A DNA stretch of 64,000 nucleotides from Agarivorans litoreus (GCF_019649015.1 NZ_BLPI01000001.1:3901001-3965000), one strand, 5' to 3'. Positions 37,133 to 45,985 are shown, counted from the stretch's first letter. Numbers and translations: made by a program. Notes: generated from the sequence alone by a model not told the origin.

Positions 37133-37789
37133 TTATTCGTAGCTTAACGGGTCTGTAACAGCGTTTAGTTTAAAGGCTTCTAGACGTTCTTGGCAGGCTC
37201 CACATTTGCCACAGGCTTGTTCGCGTCCGTTATAACAGGTCCATGTTTTGCCATAATCTAACCCCATGGCTAAACCATCGCTTAATATGTCTATCTTTGA
37301 TTGTTCTAGGTAGGGGCTAATGACTTCTACGGCTTCGTAGTTAGCTATAAGGCTTACGTCATTCATCTTCTTTACAAACTCTGGGCGACAATCGGGGTAG
37401 ATTGCATGGTCTCCGGAATGTGCGCCATAGAATACTTTCTTCGCACCGATAGACACGGCGTAGCCTATAGCTAAAGATAGCAAAATCATATTGCGGTTTG
37501 GTACAACCGTTGATTTCATTGATTCTTCTTGGTAATCACCTTCGGGAATATCAATGTCAGAAGTGAGTGAGGAGCCCGCAAGTAGTTGGTTGATTGCAGT
37601 AATATCTACTATTTTATGTTCGATACCAAGCTCTTCAGTTACCTTTTGAGCATATTCCAGTTCTTTTACGTGGCGTTGACCGTAGTTAAAGCTAAGAGCA
37701 TATGGTTGTAGGCCCAATTGTAAGGTTTTATGGAGAACCGTGAACGAGTCCATTCCACCTGAATAAATCACTACTGCTTTTTCTTTCAT
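37133..37789 (-). CDS. queC: 7-cyano-7-deazaguanine synthase QueC
   Basis: QueC converts 7-carboxy-7-deazaguanine to preQ0 with ATP and ammonia in queuosine synthesis. The 218-residue protein has the PP-loop [15 protein letters not shown] and the C-terminal zinc site [22 protein letters not shown] with four Cys. Length is normal. It is divergent from queE, which makes its substrate; the 66 bases between them should hold both promoters. Confidence 0.97.
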   Translation of the reverse strand: MKEKAVVIYSGGMDSFTVLHKTLQLGLQPYALSFNYGQRHVKELEYAQKVTEELGIEHKIVDITAINQLLAGSSLTSDIDIPEGDYQEESMKSTVVPNRNMILLSLAIGYAVSIGAKKVFYGAHSGDHAIYPDCRPEFVKKMNDVSLIANYEAVEVISPYLEQSKIDILSDGLAMGLDYGKTWTCYNGREQACGKCGACQERLEAFKLNAVTDPLSYE

Positions 37790-37855
37790 TATTTGCTCTT
37801 TAAAATATGTTTTAATACTGCCTTAGATTTTCGCTTATTATGATCTGGGATACAA

Positions 37856-38533
37856 ATGGCATCTCTTAATTTACCTGTTAATGAAGTATTCGAAACCATC
37901 CAAGGGGAGGGTTTTCATACTGGCGTTCCCTCAATATTTGTTCGTTTACAGGGCTGTGATGTTGGTTGTTCTTGGTGCGACACTAAACATACTTGGCAAG
38001 TTTTAGAGTCTGACCGCGTGCAACCCGAGCTCATTATTGGGGCCAGCGGAGACACCGTTCGTTGGGCAATGCTCACGCCTAATCAACTCCTAGAGCAGTT
38101 TAAAACTCGCTATCAGGCTAAACATATTGTTATTACCGGTGGTGAGCCGTGTATTTATGATTTACATGAGTTTACCGGTGCCTTAATTGCAGCAGGTTAT
38201 TCAGTGCAAATTGAAACCAGTGGTACCTACCCAGTAAAGGCTTCTGCCAAAGCATGGGTAACCGTTTCTCCAAAAGTTGATATGAAAGGTGGTAAGGTGG
38301 TTATCGAACAAGCTTTACACCGAGCGAACGAAATTAAACACCCAGTAGCCCGTGAGCGAGACTTAACTAATTTAAAAAACTTATTAACTGGTATGACTAG
38401 TAACTTAGATGTATTGGTGTGTTTGCAACCGATTAGTCAGCAGCAAAGAGCTACCGAGTTATGTATTCAAGCTTGTATTGAAAATAATTGGCGCTTGTCT
38501 TTACAAACGCATAAGTTTATTGGAATTGAATAG
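37856..38533 (+). CDS. queE: 7-carboxy-7-deazaguanine synthase QueE
   Basis: QueE is a radical SAM enzyme that contracts 6-carboxytetrahydropterin to 7-carboxy-7-deazaguanine. The 225-residue protein carries the cluster-binding C-x3-C-x2-C in GCDVGCSWCDT, the N-terminal EVFETIQGEGFHTGVPSIFVRL, and the ITGGEPCIYDL SAM-binding motif. Size and sequence are of the E. coli type. It is paired with divergent queC. Confidence 0.96.
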   Translation: MASLNLPVNEVFETIQGEGFHTGVPSIFVRLQGCDVGCSWCDTKHTWQVLESDRVQPELIIGASGDTVRWAMLTPNQLLEQFKTRYQAKHIVITGGEPCIYDLHEFTGALIAAGYSVQIETSGTYPVKASAKAWVTVSPKVDMKGGKVVIEQALHRANEIKHPVARERDLTNLKNLLTGMTSNLDVLVCLQPISQQQRATELCIQACIENNWRLSLQTHKFIGIE

Positions 38534-38580
38534 CAGCTCCTATAGAGCTAGCCAAATATATTATCTTATAAAGGATTATT

Positions 38581-39594
38581 ATGACTATTTTAGTTACCGG
38601 TGGAGCAGGTTATATAGGTAGCCACACAGTGGTTGAATTATTAAACCAAGGCGAAGAAGTGGTTATTGTAGATAACCTTTGTAATTCTCATGCTGCATCA
38701 ATCGACAGAATTGAGAAAATTTGCCAAAAACGCCCCACATTTTATCAGGTAGATATTCGGGATAAATCAGAGTTAAACACGGTATTTTCTAAGCATAAGT
38801 TTAAATCTGTTATTCATTTTGCGGGTTTAAAAGCAGTTGGCGAATCGACATCTATTCCTCTACATTATTATCAAAATAATGTCTCTGGAACTTTAACCTT
38901 ATGTGAAGTAATGGCTGATCATAAGGTTAAAAACTTAGTCTTTAGCTCTTCTGCTACTGTATATGGTGACCCGCACACAGTACCTATTTTGGAGAACTTT
39001 CCTACCGGTGCAACCAATCCTTATGGGCGCTCTAAGCTAATTGTAGAAGAGATGCTGACTGATCTATATAAATCTGATGATAGCTGGAATATTGCGTTAT
39101 TACGTTATTTCAACCCTGTTGGGGCGCATAAGTCTGGCTTAATTGGTGAAGATCCAAATGGTATTCCAAATAATCTAGTACCTTACATAACTCAGGTAGC
39201 TGTAGGACGCTTAGCCCAATTAAGCGTATTTGGTGACGACTACGATACCACAGATGGTACTGGAGTACGTGACTACATTCACGTAGTAGATTTGGCAAAA
39301 GGCCATTTAAAAGCGCTAAACAAGCTTGATGCTAAGGCTGGGTTGGTTACTTACAACCTAGGAACAGGCCAAGGTTATAGTGTACTAGAAATGCTTGCTG
39401 CGTTTGAAAAGGTATCGGGAAAATCAATTGCTTATAAAATAGCACCTCGTCGCCCAGGTGATATTGCAGCATGTTATTCAGATCCTAGCTTAGCTAAACA
39501 GGAGTTATCTTGGCAGGCTGAATTAAGTTTGGATGATATGGCCGAAGACTCTTGGCGCTGGCAACAAGGCAATCCAAATGGTTTCGCCTCTTAA
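38581..39594 (+). CDS. galE: UDP-glucose 4-epimerase GalE
   Basis: GalE interconverts UDP-glucose and UDP-galactose for surface polysaccharides and galactose use. The 337-residue SDR enzyme begins ILVTGGAGYIGSHTVVEL (NAD loop GxxGxxG), has SSSATVYGDP and NPYGRSKLIVEEML (YxxxK), and ends with the ACYSDPSLAKQELSW region typical of GalE. A GGATTATTATG start with AAGGA upstream gives good initiation. A terminator follows. Confidence 0.96.
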   Translation: MTILVTGGAGYIGSHTVVELLNQGEEVVIVDNLCNSHAASIDRIEKICQKRPTFYQVDIRDKSELNTVFSKHKFKSVIHFAGLKAVGESTSIPLHYYQNNVSGTLTLCEVMADHKVKNLVFSSSATVYGDPHTVPILENFPTGATNPYGRSKLIVEEMLTDLYKSDDSWNIALLRYFNPVGAHKSGLIGEDPNGIPNNLVPYITQVAVGRLAQLSVFGDDYDTTDGTGVRDYIHVVDLAKGHLKALNKLDAKAGLVTYNLGTGQGYSVLEMLAAFEKVSGKSIAYKIAPRRPGDIAACYSDPSLAKQELSWQAELSLDDMAEDSWRWQQGNPNGFAS

Positions 39595-39606
39595 TATTGC
39601 TGGAAT

Positions 39607-39637
39607 AAAAAAAGGAGCCTTAAGGCTCCTTTTTTAT
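39607..39637. terminator. Bidirectional terminator between galE and hns
   Basis: The symmetrical AAAAAAAGGAGCC-TTAA-GGCTCCTTTTTT hairpin has T tracts on both strands and serves the convergent galE and H-NS genes. Confidence 0.93.
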
Positions 39638-39648
39638 TTAGATGATAA

Positions 39649-40056
39649 CTAGATAAGAAAATCTTCTTTAGTTTTGCCTTCATTTTTAATTGCACGTTGG
39701 ATCGGAGAAGGTGTTCTTCCTTGGCCTGTCCAGGTTTTTTCTTCACCATTTTCATCAACAAATTTGTATTTAGCTGGCAGTGGTTGACGTTTTTTTCGTT
39801 CTTTTACTGGCGCGTCACCAATCATCGATAGTAATTCACTTGGGTCAATACCATCTTGTTCGAGTAATGCTTTATATTTCTCTAGCTTCTCGCGTTTTTC
39901 TTGCTGTTGTTTCTCTTCTTCAGCTTGTTGTGCGAAACGTTCATCTAAAATGACTTTAAGTTTATTGTAGCTATCTTCTAATTGCTCAATTGATAATTCT
40001 TTTGTAGCAGCTTTAAGACTTCTTGCGTTTAAAAATACCTTAACGAAATCGCTCAT
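39649..40056 (-). CDS. hns: H-NS family nucleoid-structuring protein
   Basis: H-NS binds and silences AT-rich DNA. The 135-residue protein has an N-terminal helical oligomerisation region with coiled coil (about 15-65, rich in Glu, Gln and Lys), a linker with KERKKRQPLPAKYKF, and the C-terminal DNA-binding domain with TWTGQGRTPSPIQRAI, containing the QGR minor-groove hook. It could be the main H-NS or a paralogue; only a genome-wide view would tell. AGGA precedes the ATG. Confidence 0.93.
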   Translation of the reverse strand: MSDFVKVFLNARSLKAATKELSIEQLEDSYNKLKVILDERFAQQAEEEKQQQEKREKLEKYKALLEQDGIDPSELLSMIGDAPVKERKKRQPLPAKYKFVDENGEEKTWTGQGRTPSPIQRAIKNEGKTKEDFLI

Positions 40057-40099
40057 GTTAATCCTATCTATTTATTAGTATTGGTTAATCTATTACAAA

Positions 40100-40127
40100 A
40101 TATTAATTACTAAATAAAACTTGTCAA
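40100..40127 (-). promoter_or_regulatory. Sigma-70 promoter of hns
   Basis: On the minus strand TTGACA (40127-40122) and TAATAT (40105-40100) are 16 bases apart in AT-rich DNA. It lies about 45 bases upstream of the H-NS start codon. Confidence 0.65.
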
Positions 40128-40191
40128 TAAACTAAACTTAAATAAACAGTATTAGTTGCTACTTTTAGTCTTAGTTGTTCAATGGTTTTGG

Positions 40192-40219
40192 TTGAATGCT
40201 CCGGCTTTACGGGTATAAT
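40192..40219 (+). promoter_or_regulatory. Sigma-70 promoter driving the lysine riboswitch
   Basis: TTGAAT at 40192 and a perfect TATAAT at 40214 are 16 bases apart. Transcription would start just before the riboswitch, about 240 bases upstream of the transporter gene. Confidence 0.72.
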
Positions 40220-40238
40220 GCAGCGCTTAACGCTATAT

Positions 40239-40460
40239 TGTAGAGGAGCGCTGGTCAAAAGTAGTGCAGAGTGGGGTGATTCCAATGATTCTGTATGAAA
40301 GGGGCCCGCGCCGAAGTAACTAGCATTATCAAGGCTAATTACTGGTGTCGGATTTAATAGATACGACACTGTCATAGTCCAACTATGGAGAGCTACAGAG
40401 TGAAAGCCTATCGGCTTCTAGTCACTCAATTTGCTCTCTGAATTTAAAAACAGAGAAAAC
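40239..40460 (+). promoter_or_regulatory. Lysine riboswitch (L box) with translational expression platform
   Basis: The aptamer (40239-40397) carries the conserved L-box blocks in order: AGAGGAGCGC, AGTA, GGGTGATTC-like GGGGTGATTCC, GAAAGGGGCCCGCGCCGAAGT, TGTCGG, GACACTGTCAT and TGGAGAGCTACA. P1 closes by TGTAG/CTACA. Downstream, GCTCTC at 40433-40438 can pair with GAGAGC in the 3' part of the aptamer. Alternatively CTCTG at 40436-40440 can pair with CAGAG at 40451-40455 over the ribosome binding site. No T-run terminator is seen, so control of translation is proposed. Confidence 0.9.
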
Positions 40461-42041
40461 ATGCAAACCATTTCTTATACCGATTCATTTTTATCAATTC
40501 TTCCGCCGGTGATTGCGCTGTTGGTTGCCTTAGCAACAAGACGTGTAATTATTGCACTTAGCTGCGGCATCATCACGGGTGCTTTGTTACTCAGCAATTT
40601 TTCTTTTGTAGATTCTGGCATTTATTTGTCAAAGCTTGCAGCGGGCTTAGCGTGGGATGACGGTGCGCCTAACTGGTGGAATCTGCAAATTGTTATATTC
40701 TTGCTGCTGCTAGGCGGCATGACTAGCTTAATGACTGCTACTGGCGCAACCACAGCCTTTGCAGAATGGGCTAAGAAACGGATTAAGACCAAGCGTCATG
40801 CTACTGTTACCACTGCCTTGTTAAGCTTTGTGGTATTTGTCGATGACTATTTCCACAGTTTAGCGGTGGGTAGCGTTGCGCGTCCGCTTACTGACCAAGT
40901 AGGGGTATCGCGCGCCAAGCTCGCTTACTTGCTTGACTCAACGGCTGCACCAATGTGTGTACTTATGCCTTTATCGAGTTGGGGAGCTTATATTATTGCC
41001 TTAGTAGGTGGTTTGTTGGTCACTCACAATATCACTGACATCACACCGTTGGCGGCGTTTGCCACCATGATCCCACTAAACTTTTACGCTGTGTTTGCCT
41101 TGCTAATGGCCCTAGTGGTTGCTTATTTCAATATTAATATTGGTCCAATGAAGCAGCATGAGAGAAATGCTGAGAAGGGGCAATTGTTTGATGAGAGCAA
41201 GGGTATTCCTGCAGGTAGTGTGAACCATGACTTTGAAGCCGATAACGGCTCACCACTTGGTTTAGTATTGCCTATCGCTATTCTAACCTTGGTGACTTTT
41301 GCTAGTTTTGTGGTTACAGGCGCTACTGCCTTAGAAGAAGGACAAGCATTTAGCTTGTTAGCCGCATTAGAAAATACCGATGTGACCCTGTCTTTGGTCA
41401 CCGGTGGTGTAGTGGGCTTATTGGTAAGCGTGGGTTTTGCGTTCAAGCAACAGCTTAGCTTGTCACAACTTGCTCATGCCATTTGGGTGGGTATTAAGGC
41501 TATGAGCCCAGCCATTCTAATTCTGGTGTTTGCTTGGTCTATTAGCGGCGTAATCGGTGATATGGAAACCGGCAAGTACTTAGCTTCTAAATTAGATGGC
41601 GCGATTAGCCCAGCTATTTTGCCAGTGTTAGTATTTGTATTAGCGGGTTTAATGGCCTTCTCTACTGGTACTAGCTGGGGCACGTTTGGCATTATGTTGC
41701 CAATTGCTGCCGATATGTCAGTAGCCAGTGATGTGAGCTTAATACTGCCTATGTTGTCTGCAGTATTAGCGGGTGCGGTATTTGGTGATCATTGTTCGCC
41801 TATCTCCGATACCACTATTTTGTCATCCACCGGTGCAGCTTGTCACCATATTGACCACGTTGCTACTCAGCTGCCTTATGCCTTATTAGTCGCAAAAATC
41901 AGCATTGCGTGTTACTTGGTAATGGGAATGACCGGAAGTGTGATCGCTTCACTTGCTGTTGGTTTGTTATTGTTTGCCATTACTATCGCAACTTTGTACC
42001 ATCGCCAGCAAAATTTAGCTTTGGCACTAAACAGTAAATAA
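40461..42041 (+). CDS. lysW: NhaC-superfamily transporter, predicted lysine transporter
   Basis: This 526-residue inner-membrane protein has about a dozen hydrophobic helices. It contains LSFVVFVDDYFHSLAVGS and GDHCSPISDTTILSSTGAACHHIDH, conserved in the NhaC superfamily usually annotated as Na+/H+ antiporters. The lysine riboswitch in its leader argues for lysine import; LysW is the name used for riboswitch-linked NhaC members. The ATG at 40461 is preferred over one at 40431, which would lie within the riboswitch switching element. Substrate assignment is inference. Confidence 0.85.
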   Translation: MQTISYTDSFLSILPPVIALLVALATRRVIIALSCGIITGALLLSNFSFVDSGIYLSKLAAGLAWDDGAPNWWNLQIVIFLLLLGGMTSLMTATGATTAFAEWAKKRIKTKRHATVTTALLSFVVFVDDYFHSLAVGSVARPLTDQVGVSRAKLAYLLDSTAAPMCVLMPLSSWGAYIIALVGGLLVTHNITDITPLAAFATMIPLNFYAVFALLMALVVAYFNINIGPMKQHERNAEKGQLFDESKGIPAGSVNHDFEADNGSPLGLVLPIAILTLVTFASFVVTGATALEEGQAFSLLAALENTDVTLSLVTGGVVGLLVSVGFAFKQQLSLSQLAHAIWVGIKAMSPAILILVFAWSISGVIGDMETGKYLASKLDGAISPAILPVLVFVLAGLMAFSTGTSWGTFGIMLPIAADMSVASDVSLILPMLSAVLAGAVFGDHCSPISDTTILSSTGAACHHIDHVATQLPYALLVAKISIACYLVMGMTGSVIASLAVGLLLFAITIATLYHRQQNLALALNSK

Positions 42042-42060
42042 TCAAGGAACTGCGCTGTAA

Positions 42061-42645
42061 ATGGCTTCACTACATTTTAAATATGCCGCTATGAATTCGG
42101 GGAAATCAACCCAACTTATTCAAGCTCATTTTAATTATCAAGAGCGCGGTATGAATCCATTGGCGCTGATCCCTGCAATGGATACCCGCGATGGTGTGGG
42201 TATCATTAAAGCACGAGTAGGTTTGTCGTTAGAGGCTGAAACCTTTTGTGCAGAGCAGGACTTGTATGAATTAGTAAGCACTAAAAATCAGCAAAACAAG
42301 CAAGATGTCGTGATTGTGGATGAAGGCCAATTCTTGCGTAAAGAGCAAGTTTATCAGTTGGCTAGAGTGGTTGATGACTTGCACATACCGGTAATGGTTT
42401 ATGGTTTAAAAACAGATTTTATGGGTGAGCTATTTGAAGGGGCTTACCATTTACTGTGTTTAGCAGATAAGCTCGAAGAGCTTAAAACCATTTGCTGGTG
42501 TGGCAATAAAGGCCACTTTAACGCTCGTATTGACCAACATGGACAGGTGGTGAGTGAAGGGCAGCAAATTGAAATTGGTGGCAACGAACGTTATGTATCG
42601 TTATGCCGCAAGCACTTTATTCAAGGTAATGCTGGCGAGCATTAA
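42061..42645 (+). CDS. tdk: Thymidine kinase Tdk
   Basis: Tdk phosphorylates thymidine in salvage. The 194-residue type II enzyme starts MASLHFKYAAMNSGKSTQLIQA with Walker A MNSGKS, and has VVIVDEGQFL (Walker B and catalytic Glu), VMVYGLKTDF, and the zinc/lasso region CWCGNKGHFNARI. The ending VSLCRKHF carries the last zinc Cys and His. It follows the lysine transporter after 19 bases and its 3' end overlaps the convergent MerR gene by four bases. Confidence 0.97.
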   Translation: MASLHFKYAAMNSGKSTQLIQAHFNYQERGMNPLALIPAMDTRDGVGIIKARVGLSLEAETFCAEQDLYELVSTKNQQNKQDVVIVDEGQFLRKEQVYQLARVVDDLHIPVMVYGLKTDFMGELFEGAYHLLCLADKLEELKTICWCGNKGHFNARIDQHGQVVSEGQQIEIGGNERYVSLCRKHFIQGNAGEH

Positions 42646-43034
42646 TCTTTAGTTAACTTATTAAGGGCGTCGTTACAGCGGCGCTCTGCTGATTTTAACT
42701 CCATTAATACCACTTGAATATCTTCTAACTGTTGCAATAAACTCAACTTTCTTAGTTTAATACTGTCCATTAATCCAGTTATCTCTTTGCTACTGCTCAG
42801 CTTGGCATCATATAAATCGAATAGTTCTTTTATTTCTTTCAAAGAAAAGCCTAAACGCTTGCCACGTAAAATGAGTTTGAGCCGGAGTTTGTCGTGTTTG
42901 GAATAAAGCCGCTTAGTGCCATCGCGAACAGGCTTTAATAAACCTTGATCTTCATAGAAGCGAATACTGCGAGTGCTTATGGTAAATTCTTGGGCTAGTT
43001 CGCTAATTGAATAGGGGGTAGGGGTATTTGCCAT
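42642..43034 (-). CDS. MerR-family transcriptional regulator (LiuR-like)
   Basis: The 130-residue regulator has an N-terminal winged helix (YSISELAQEFTISTRSIRFYEDQGLL), the RLYSKHDKLRLKLILRGKRLGFSLKEIKELF block and a C-terminal dimerising coiled coil. It lacks the Cys residues of metal-sensing MerR proteins. The sequence pattern is like LiuR, which controls branched-chain amino acid and fatty acid catabolism, but no liu operon is present here. ATG at 43034 has GAGGG upstream; an earlier in-frame codon would add 22 unrelated residues. Confidence 0.85.
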   Translation of the reverse strand: MANTPTPYSISELAQEFTISTRSIRFYEDQGLLKPVRDGTKRLYSKHDKLRLKLILRGKRLGFSLKEIKELFDLYDAKLSSSKEITGLMDSIKLRKLSLLQQLEDIQVVLMELKSAERRCNDALNKLTKD

Positions 43035-43096
43035 GGCTGCCCTCAGTATGTGTGGTTGAATAACTGAAGCGTGGGGGAAACTTAAGCTTAGGTCAA

Positions 43097-43119
43097 GCAA
43101 CCGGCGTGTTGCCGGTTGC
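43097..43119. terminator. Hairpin between fadL and the MerR gene
   Basis: GCAACCGGC and GCCGGTTGC form a strong 9-base-pair stem with a 5-base loop. No T run follows on either strand, so it may be a Rho-assisted or processing hairpin and not a full terminator. Confidence 0.4.
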
Positions 43120-43129
43120 TGATTAAGAC

Positions 43130-44407
43130 TTAAAAACTGTGGTTGTATTGAATAGCGGCAATATAAGCATCGCCTTTTGATATAAACGGTATCGAAACGC
43201 TCTCGTTAAGTTCCTCTTCGAAGGCTCCTTCCTTACCTTGGATATAAGTAAAGCCAACATCTAGGTTACCTTTGTCGCTTAGGTGGTAAGTAAAGCCAAT
43301 ACCGTAGTTGTAACGGTCGTTGTCGGGAATACTAATGGTTTTGTGGGTGCGAGATGGACTTTGGTCGAAGGCCATACCAGCGCGTAATTCCCATGCAGGG
43401 TTTAGATACCAAGTACCGCCAAAAGATACCCGGTAAGAGTCACTAAACTGCTCTTGTTTGTTTAACACGCTACCAATACCTTCAGAAGTGGCATCAATTT
43501 CTTGGAAGGTGCTCCAGCCAGTCCAAACATAGCTATAGTGAACAGCAAAGGCATCGTTTAGACGATTATAACCAGATACTTCAAAAATGTCGGGCAAGTT
43601 AAGAGTAAGTTCGCCACCAATGGTTTGTCCACCAGTGGGAAATGGGTTGCTGCTTGGGATCCCTGCTGCAATATCTGAGTGGTACTCACCTTTAAAATCT
43701 AAATCTACTTTTGAGCGGTAGCTAATTCCAAAGCGGTGGTTTTGGTTTATCTCCCACATACCGCCAACATTCCAACCAAAGCCCCAACCATCACCTTCTA
43801 AATAAGCTGAGGTTCCTGAAGGAGGAAATGGCCCACTGCCATCTCCGCCAAAGTTACGCAATAATTTTGCGGTTCCATAAACGGCATTTACCCCAGCGCC
43901 AATACTAAATTGTTCGTTTATCCGATAGGAGACATTAGGGTTTAGGTTAAGGGTGATGAGTTTAGTTTCACCGGCAAGAGACCCTGCAGCGTAATCACTA
44001 GGATACTCTGTAGATAAACCAAAGTTAGAGAACATGCCCACTCCCCAGGCCCATTTATCGCTAAGAGGCTGGATAAAATAACCTGCAGGCACTGCAGCAC
44101 CTGGTACTACGTCATCGTTAGTTAAGGCTTGATCAATGTCACTGACGCCAGTGTTTCCTCTTACGTAAACGTCAGGCGCGATATAGCTTAAGGCACCTGA
44201 TACTGCAATAGTGTCGAACATCGACATTGCTGCGGGGTTACGCGCCATAACAGCAGCGTTGTCAGCAATAGCAGCTTCACCCGCAAACGAGCGGCCTAGC
44301 CCCGAAGCAGAGTGTTCCACTAGTTGAAAACCGGCTGCGTTTACATGGGCGGCAGTAAATGTAGCTGACGCGGCAAGAAGCGCGAGTGGTAATTTCCTTA
44401 TTTTCAT
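43130..44407 (-). CDS. fadL: Outer-membrane long-chain fatty acid transporter FadL family
   Basis: The 425-residue precursor has a signal peptide ending HVNA and mature start AGFQLVEHSASGLGRSFAGEAA, the conserved N-terminal hatch motif of FadL/OmpP1/TodX proteins. The rest is a beta-barrel with alternating strands ending IAAIQYNHSF with C-terminal Phe for outer-membrane insertion. Clear AGAGAGGG ribosome binding site. Proximity to yfcZ and fadIJ, as in E. coli, supports fatty acid uptake. A FadR-like site lies upstream. Confidence 0.92.
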   Translation of the reverse strand: MKIRKLPLALLAASATFTAAHVNAAGFQLVEHSASGLGRSFAGEAAIADNAAVMARNPAAMSMFDTIAVSGALSYIAPDVYVRGNTGVSDIDQALTNDDVVPGAAVPAGYFIQPLSDKWAWGVGMFSNFGLSTEYPSDYAAGSLAGETKLITLNLNPNVSYRINEQFSIGAGVNAVYGTAKLLRNFGGDGSGPFPPSGTSAYLEGDGWGFGWNVGGMWEINQNHRFGISYRSKVDLDFKGEYHSDIAAGIPSSNPFPTGGQTIGGELTLNLPDIFEVSGYNRLNDAFAVHYSYVWTGWSTFQEIDATSEGIGSVLNKQEQFSDSYRVSFGGTWYLNPAWELRAGMAFDQSPSRTHKTISIPDNDRYNYGIGFTYHLSDKGNLDVGFTYIQGKEGAFEEELNESVSIPFISKGDAYIAAIQYNHSF

Positions 44408-44466
44408 CGTTCCCTCTCTAAATTGCGGGGTTAAACGTTTAGTTATGTGTGGTCTTGGTAAGAGCG

Positions 44467-44483
44467 CTGACCTCTGACCAGAT
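44467..44483 (-). promoter_or_regulatory. Possible degenerate FadR operator upstream of fadL
   Basis: On the minus strand ATCTGGTCAGAGGTCAG has one good FadR half (CTGGTC) and a degenerate second half compared with AACTGGTCNGACCNGTT. It lies about 60 bases before fadL. The remainder of 44408-44648 holds no gene. Confidence 0.4.
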
Positions 44484-44648
44484 TAAGAGTAAATAAAACG
44501 GTTGTTAAGTTTTTGTTAATTGTTTTTATTGAAAGTTGGAGCTGTCGCACAAAAGTTAAACACTTGTTTGATCTTGATGAGCAGAAAAATATAAATGAAT
44601 GTAAGAAAACATCAAGCGAGTATTTTGAGGTTTAAGGTTGGCTCACAA

Positions 44649-44691
44649 ACAAAAAGTCAACTTCCATTGATAGTACAATAGAAGTTGACTT
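44649..44691 (-). terminator. Terminator of the ECF sigma/DUF3379 operon
   Basis: On the minus strand AAGTCAACTTC and GAAGTTGACTT form an 11-base-pair stem with an internal extension, followed by TTTTTGTTTG. Confidence 0.87.
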
Positions 44692-44703
44692 ATTTTAATT
44701 AAA

Positions 44704-45426
44704 TCAGATGGCTTGATTTAAATCTGCGGTCAGCGCATTAAGCGTCTTTTCAATCGGTTCGTTACGCTCACCAACGACCACAAGGTTTGCATTTGACAGT
44801 GTTGAAACCATGCCATGCATTTTTTTATCGGCAAAGCTCTCTACTGTCTGCAATTCGGTAGATTTAGGAACTACAAACACATTAATATTTGAGCCCATTT
44901 TACCTTTCATTATCATGTGAAATGCTGGGCTGCCAGCGTATGCACAATGATTAACATACACTACATCGCCAGGTAGTTGGTCGAAACTAGCGCCATAGCG
45001 TGCCAACTTAGCATTAACGGTTTGTAGGTTTGGTTGTTCATCAACACCACTAGTGTAAGGCATTTCATGATATACATGCTCTAAGGCTACTTGACCCATG
45101 TCTGCATGGGTTGCTGGCAGCTGCCAATTTACCAAACTAAAACTTAAACCCACCACAAAAGCTATAGATGCGGCCATGGCTATATGCCGCCGTGTTTTGC
45201 GGCGGTATTCTAGTTGTGAGTTATCGAAACTCTGGCTCAGTATGAGCCGTTCGGCAAGTGCATCAGGTACGTCTACCTTTAATGCTTGTTCTAATTTGCA
45301 TTCAAATTGCTGCATCTCGTCATATAGCTTTTTATTTTTAGGCGTGCGAGTTGCTTCCTGTATGAGCGCATCGCTACGCTCGCGAGGATTGGTATACAAC
45401 TGGCGGCGAAATTCTAGCTCATCCAT
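44704..45426 (-). CDS. DUF3379 protein, likely membrane anti-sigma factor
   Basis: This 240-residue protein has one membrane segment (about 82-100, IAMAASIAFVVGLSFSLV), with the N-terminal part in the cytoplasm and the C-terminal part outside. MDELEFRRQL at the start is the signature beginning of DUF3379 proteins, which are regularly encoded after an ECF sigma factor. An anti-sigma role follows from topology and the 8-base overlap with the sigma gene. The periplasmic part has VVYVNHCAYAGSPAF with a lone Cys. Start at 45426 (GAGG upstream) is preferred over 45450. Confidence 0.82.
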   Translation of the reverse strand: MDELEFRRQLYTNPRERSDALIQEATRTPKNKKLYDEMQQFECKLEQALKVDVPDALAERLILSQSFDNSQLEYRRKTRRHIAMAASIAFVVGLSFSLVNWQLPATHADMGQVALEHVYHEMPYTSGVDEQPNLQTVNAKLARYGASFDQLPGDVVYVNHCAYAGSPAFHMIMKGKMGSNINVFVVPKSTELQTVESFADKKMHGMVSTLSNANLVVVGERNEPIEKTLNALTADLNQAI

Positions 45427-45985
45427 TGTTTTGTCCTCGTTCTTGGTCATCTTCTAAAGCTTCTTTGAGCTGATTTCGTGCTCTAAAAAGCCGTGTCATA
45501 ACAGTATTTTTATTTAGTTCTAGCATATCGGCAATCTCGTCGCCGCTAAATCCACCAATTACTTGGAGTAGCAGCGGTTCTTTATACTCGGGAGCTAGCT
45601 TATCTATTTGACGTCGTAACCATTCATTTTCTATTTGTTGCTCAGTTGATGTTGAGTTTACATCAGCAACTGAATGGTCTTCGATATCTACCAAGTTAAA
45701 CTGCTTGCGCTCGAATCGTCGGGCATTTTCTCTGCGTAAGATGGTGATTAACCACGCTTTAGCAGCCTTTTCATCTTTTAGGCTGTCAAGTGAGCGCCAA
45801 GCTCTAAGAAAAGTTTCTTGAACTATGTCTTCGGCAATGTGTTTATCTTTCACCAGCCAATAGGCGTAGCGGTAAACATCCCGATTGTAAGCCTGTACTA
45901 GGGCTTCATAACGTTTTTGTTTTGCTTCCATATCCGACATGACCGAGTCGGTTTGGTTTTTCTTTCGAAAAAAATCAACAACCAT
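45419..45985 (-). CDS. ECF-type sigma-70 family RNA polymerase sigma factor
   Basis: The 188-residue protein has sigma region 2 (YRYAYWLVKDKHIAEDIVQETFLRAWRSL, with the AEDIVQETFLRAW core) and region 4 (GFSGDEIADMLELNKNTVMTRLFRARNQL). There is no region 1 or 3, so it belongs to the extracytoplasmic function group. It should direct polymerase to a small regulon under control of the adjacent DUF3379 protein. The signal and regulon are unknown. Start at 45985 has AGGA upstream; a later ATG at 45940 is possible. Confidence 0.92.
   Translation of the reverse strand: MVVDFFRKKNQTDSVMSDMEAKQKRYEALVQAYNRDVYRYAYWLVKDKHIAEDIVQETFLRAWRSLDSLKDEKAAKAWLITILRRENARRFERKQFNLVDIEDHSVADVNSTSTEQQIENEWLRRQIDKLAPEYKEPLLLQVIGGFSGDEIADMLELNKNTVMTRLFRARNQLKEALEDDQERGQNNG

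Noticed and set aside
40124-40375. An 83-codon minus-strand open frame between hns and the transporter gene
   Set aside because: It lies across the lysine riboswitch and the hns promoter; the RNA structure explains the sequence.
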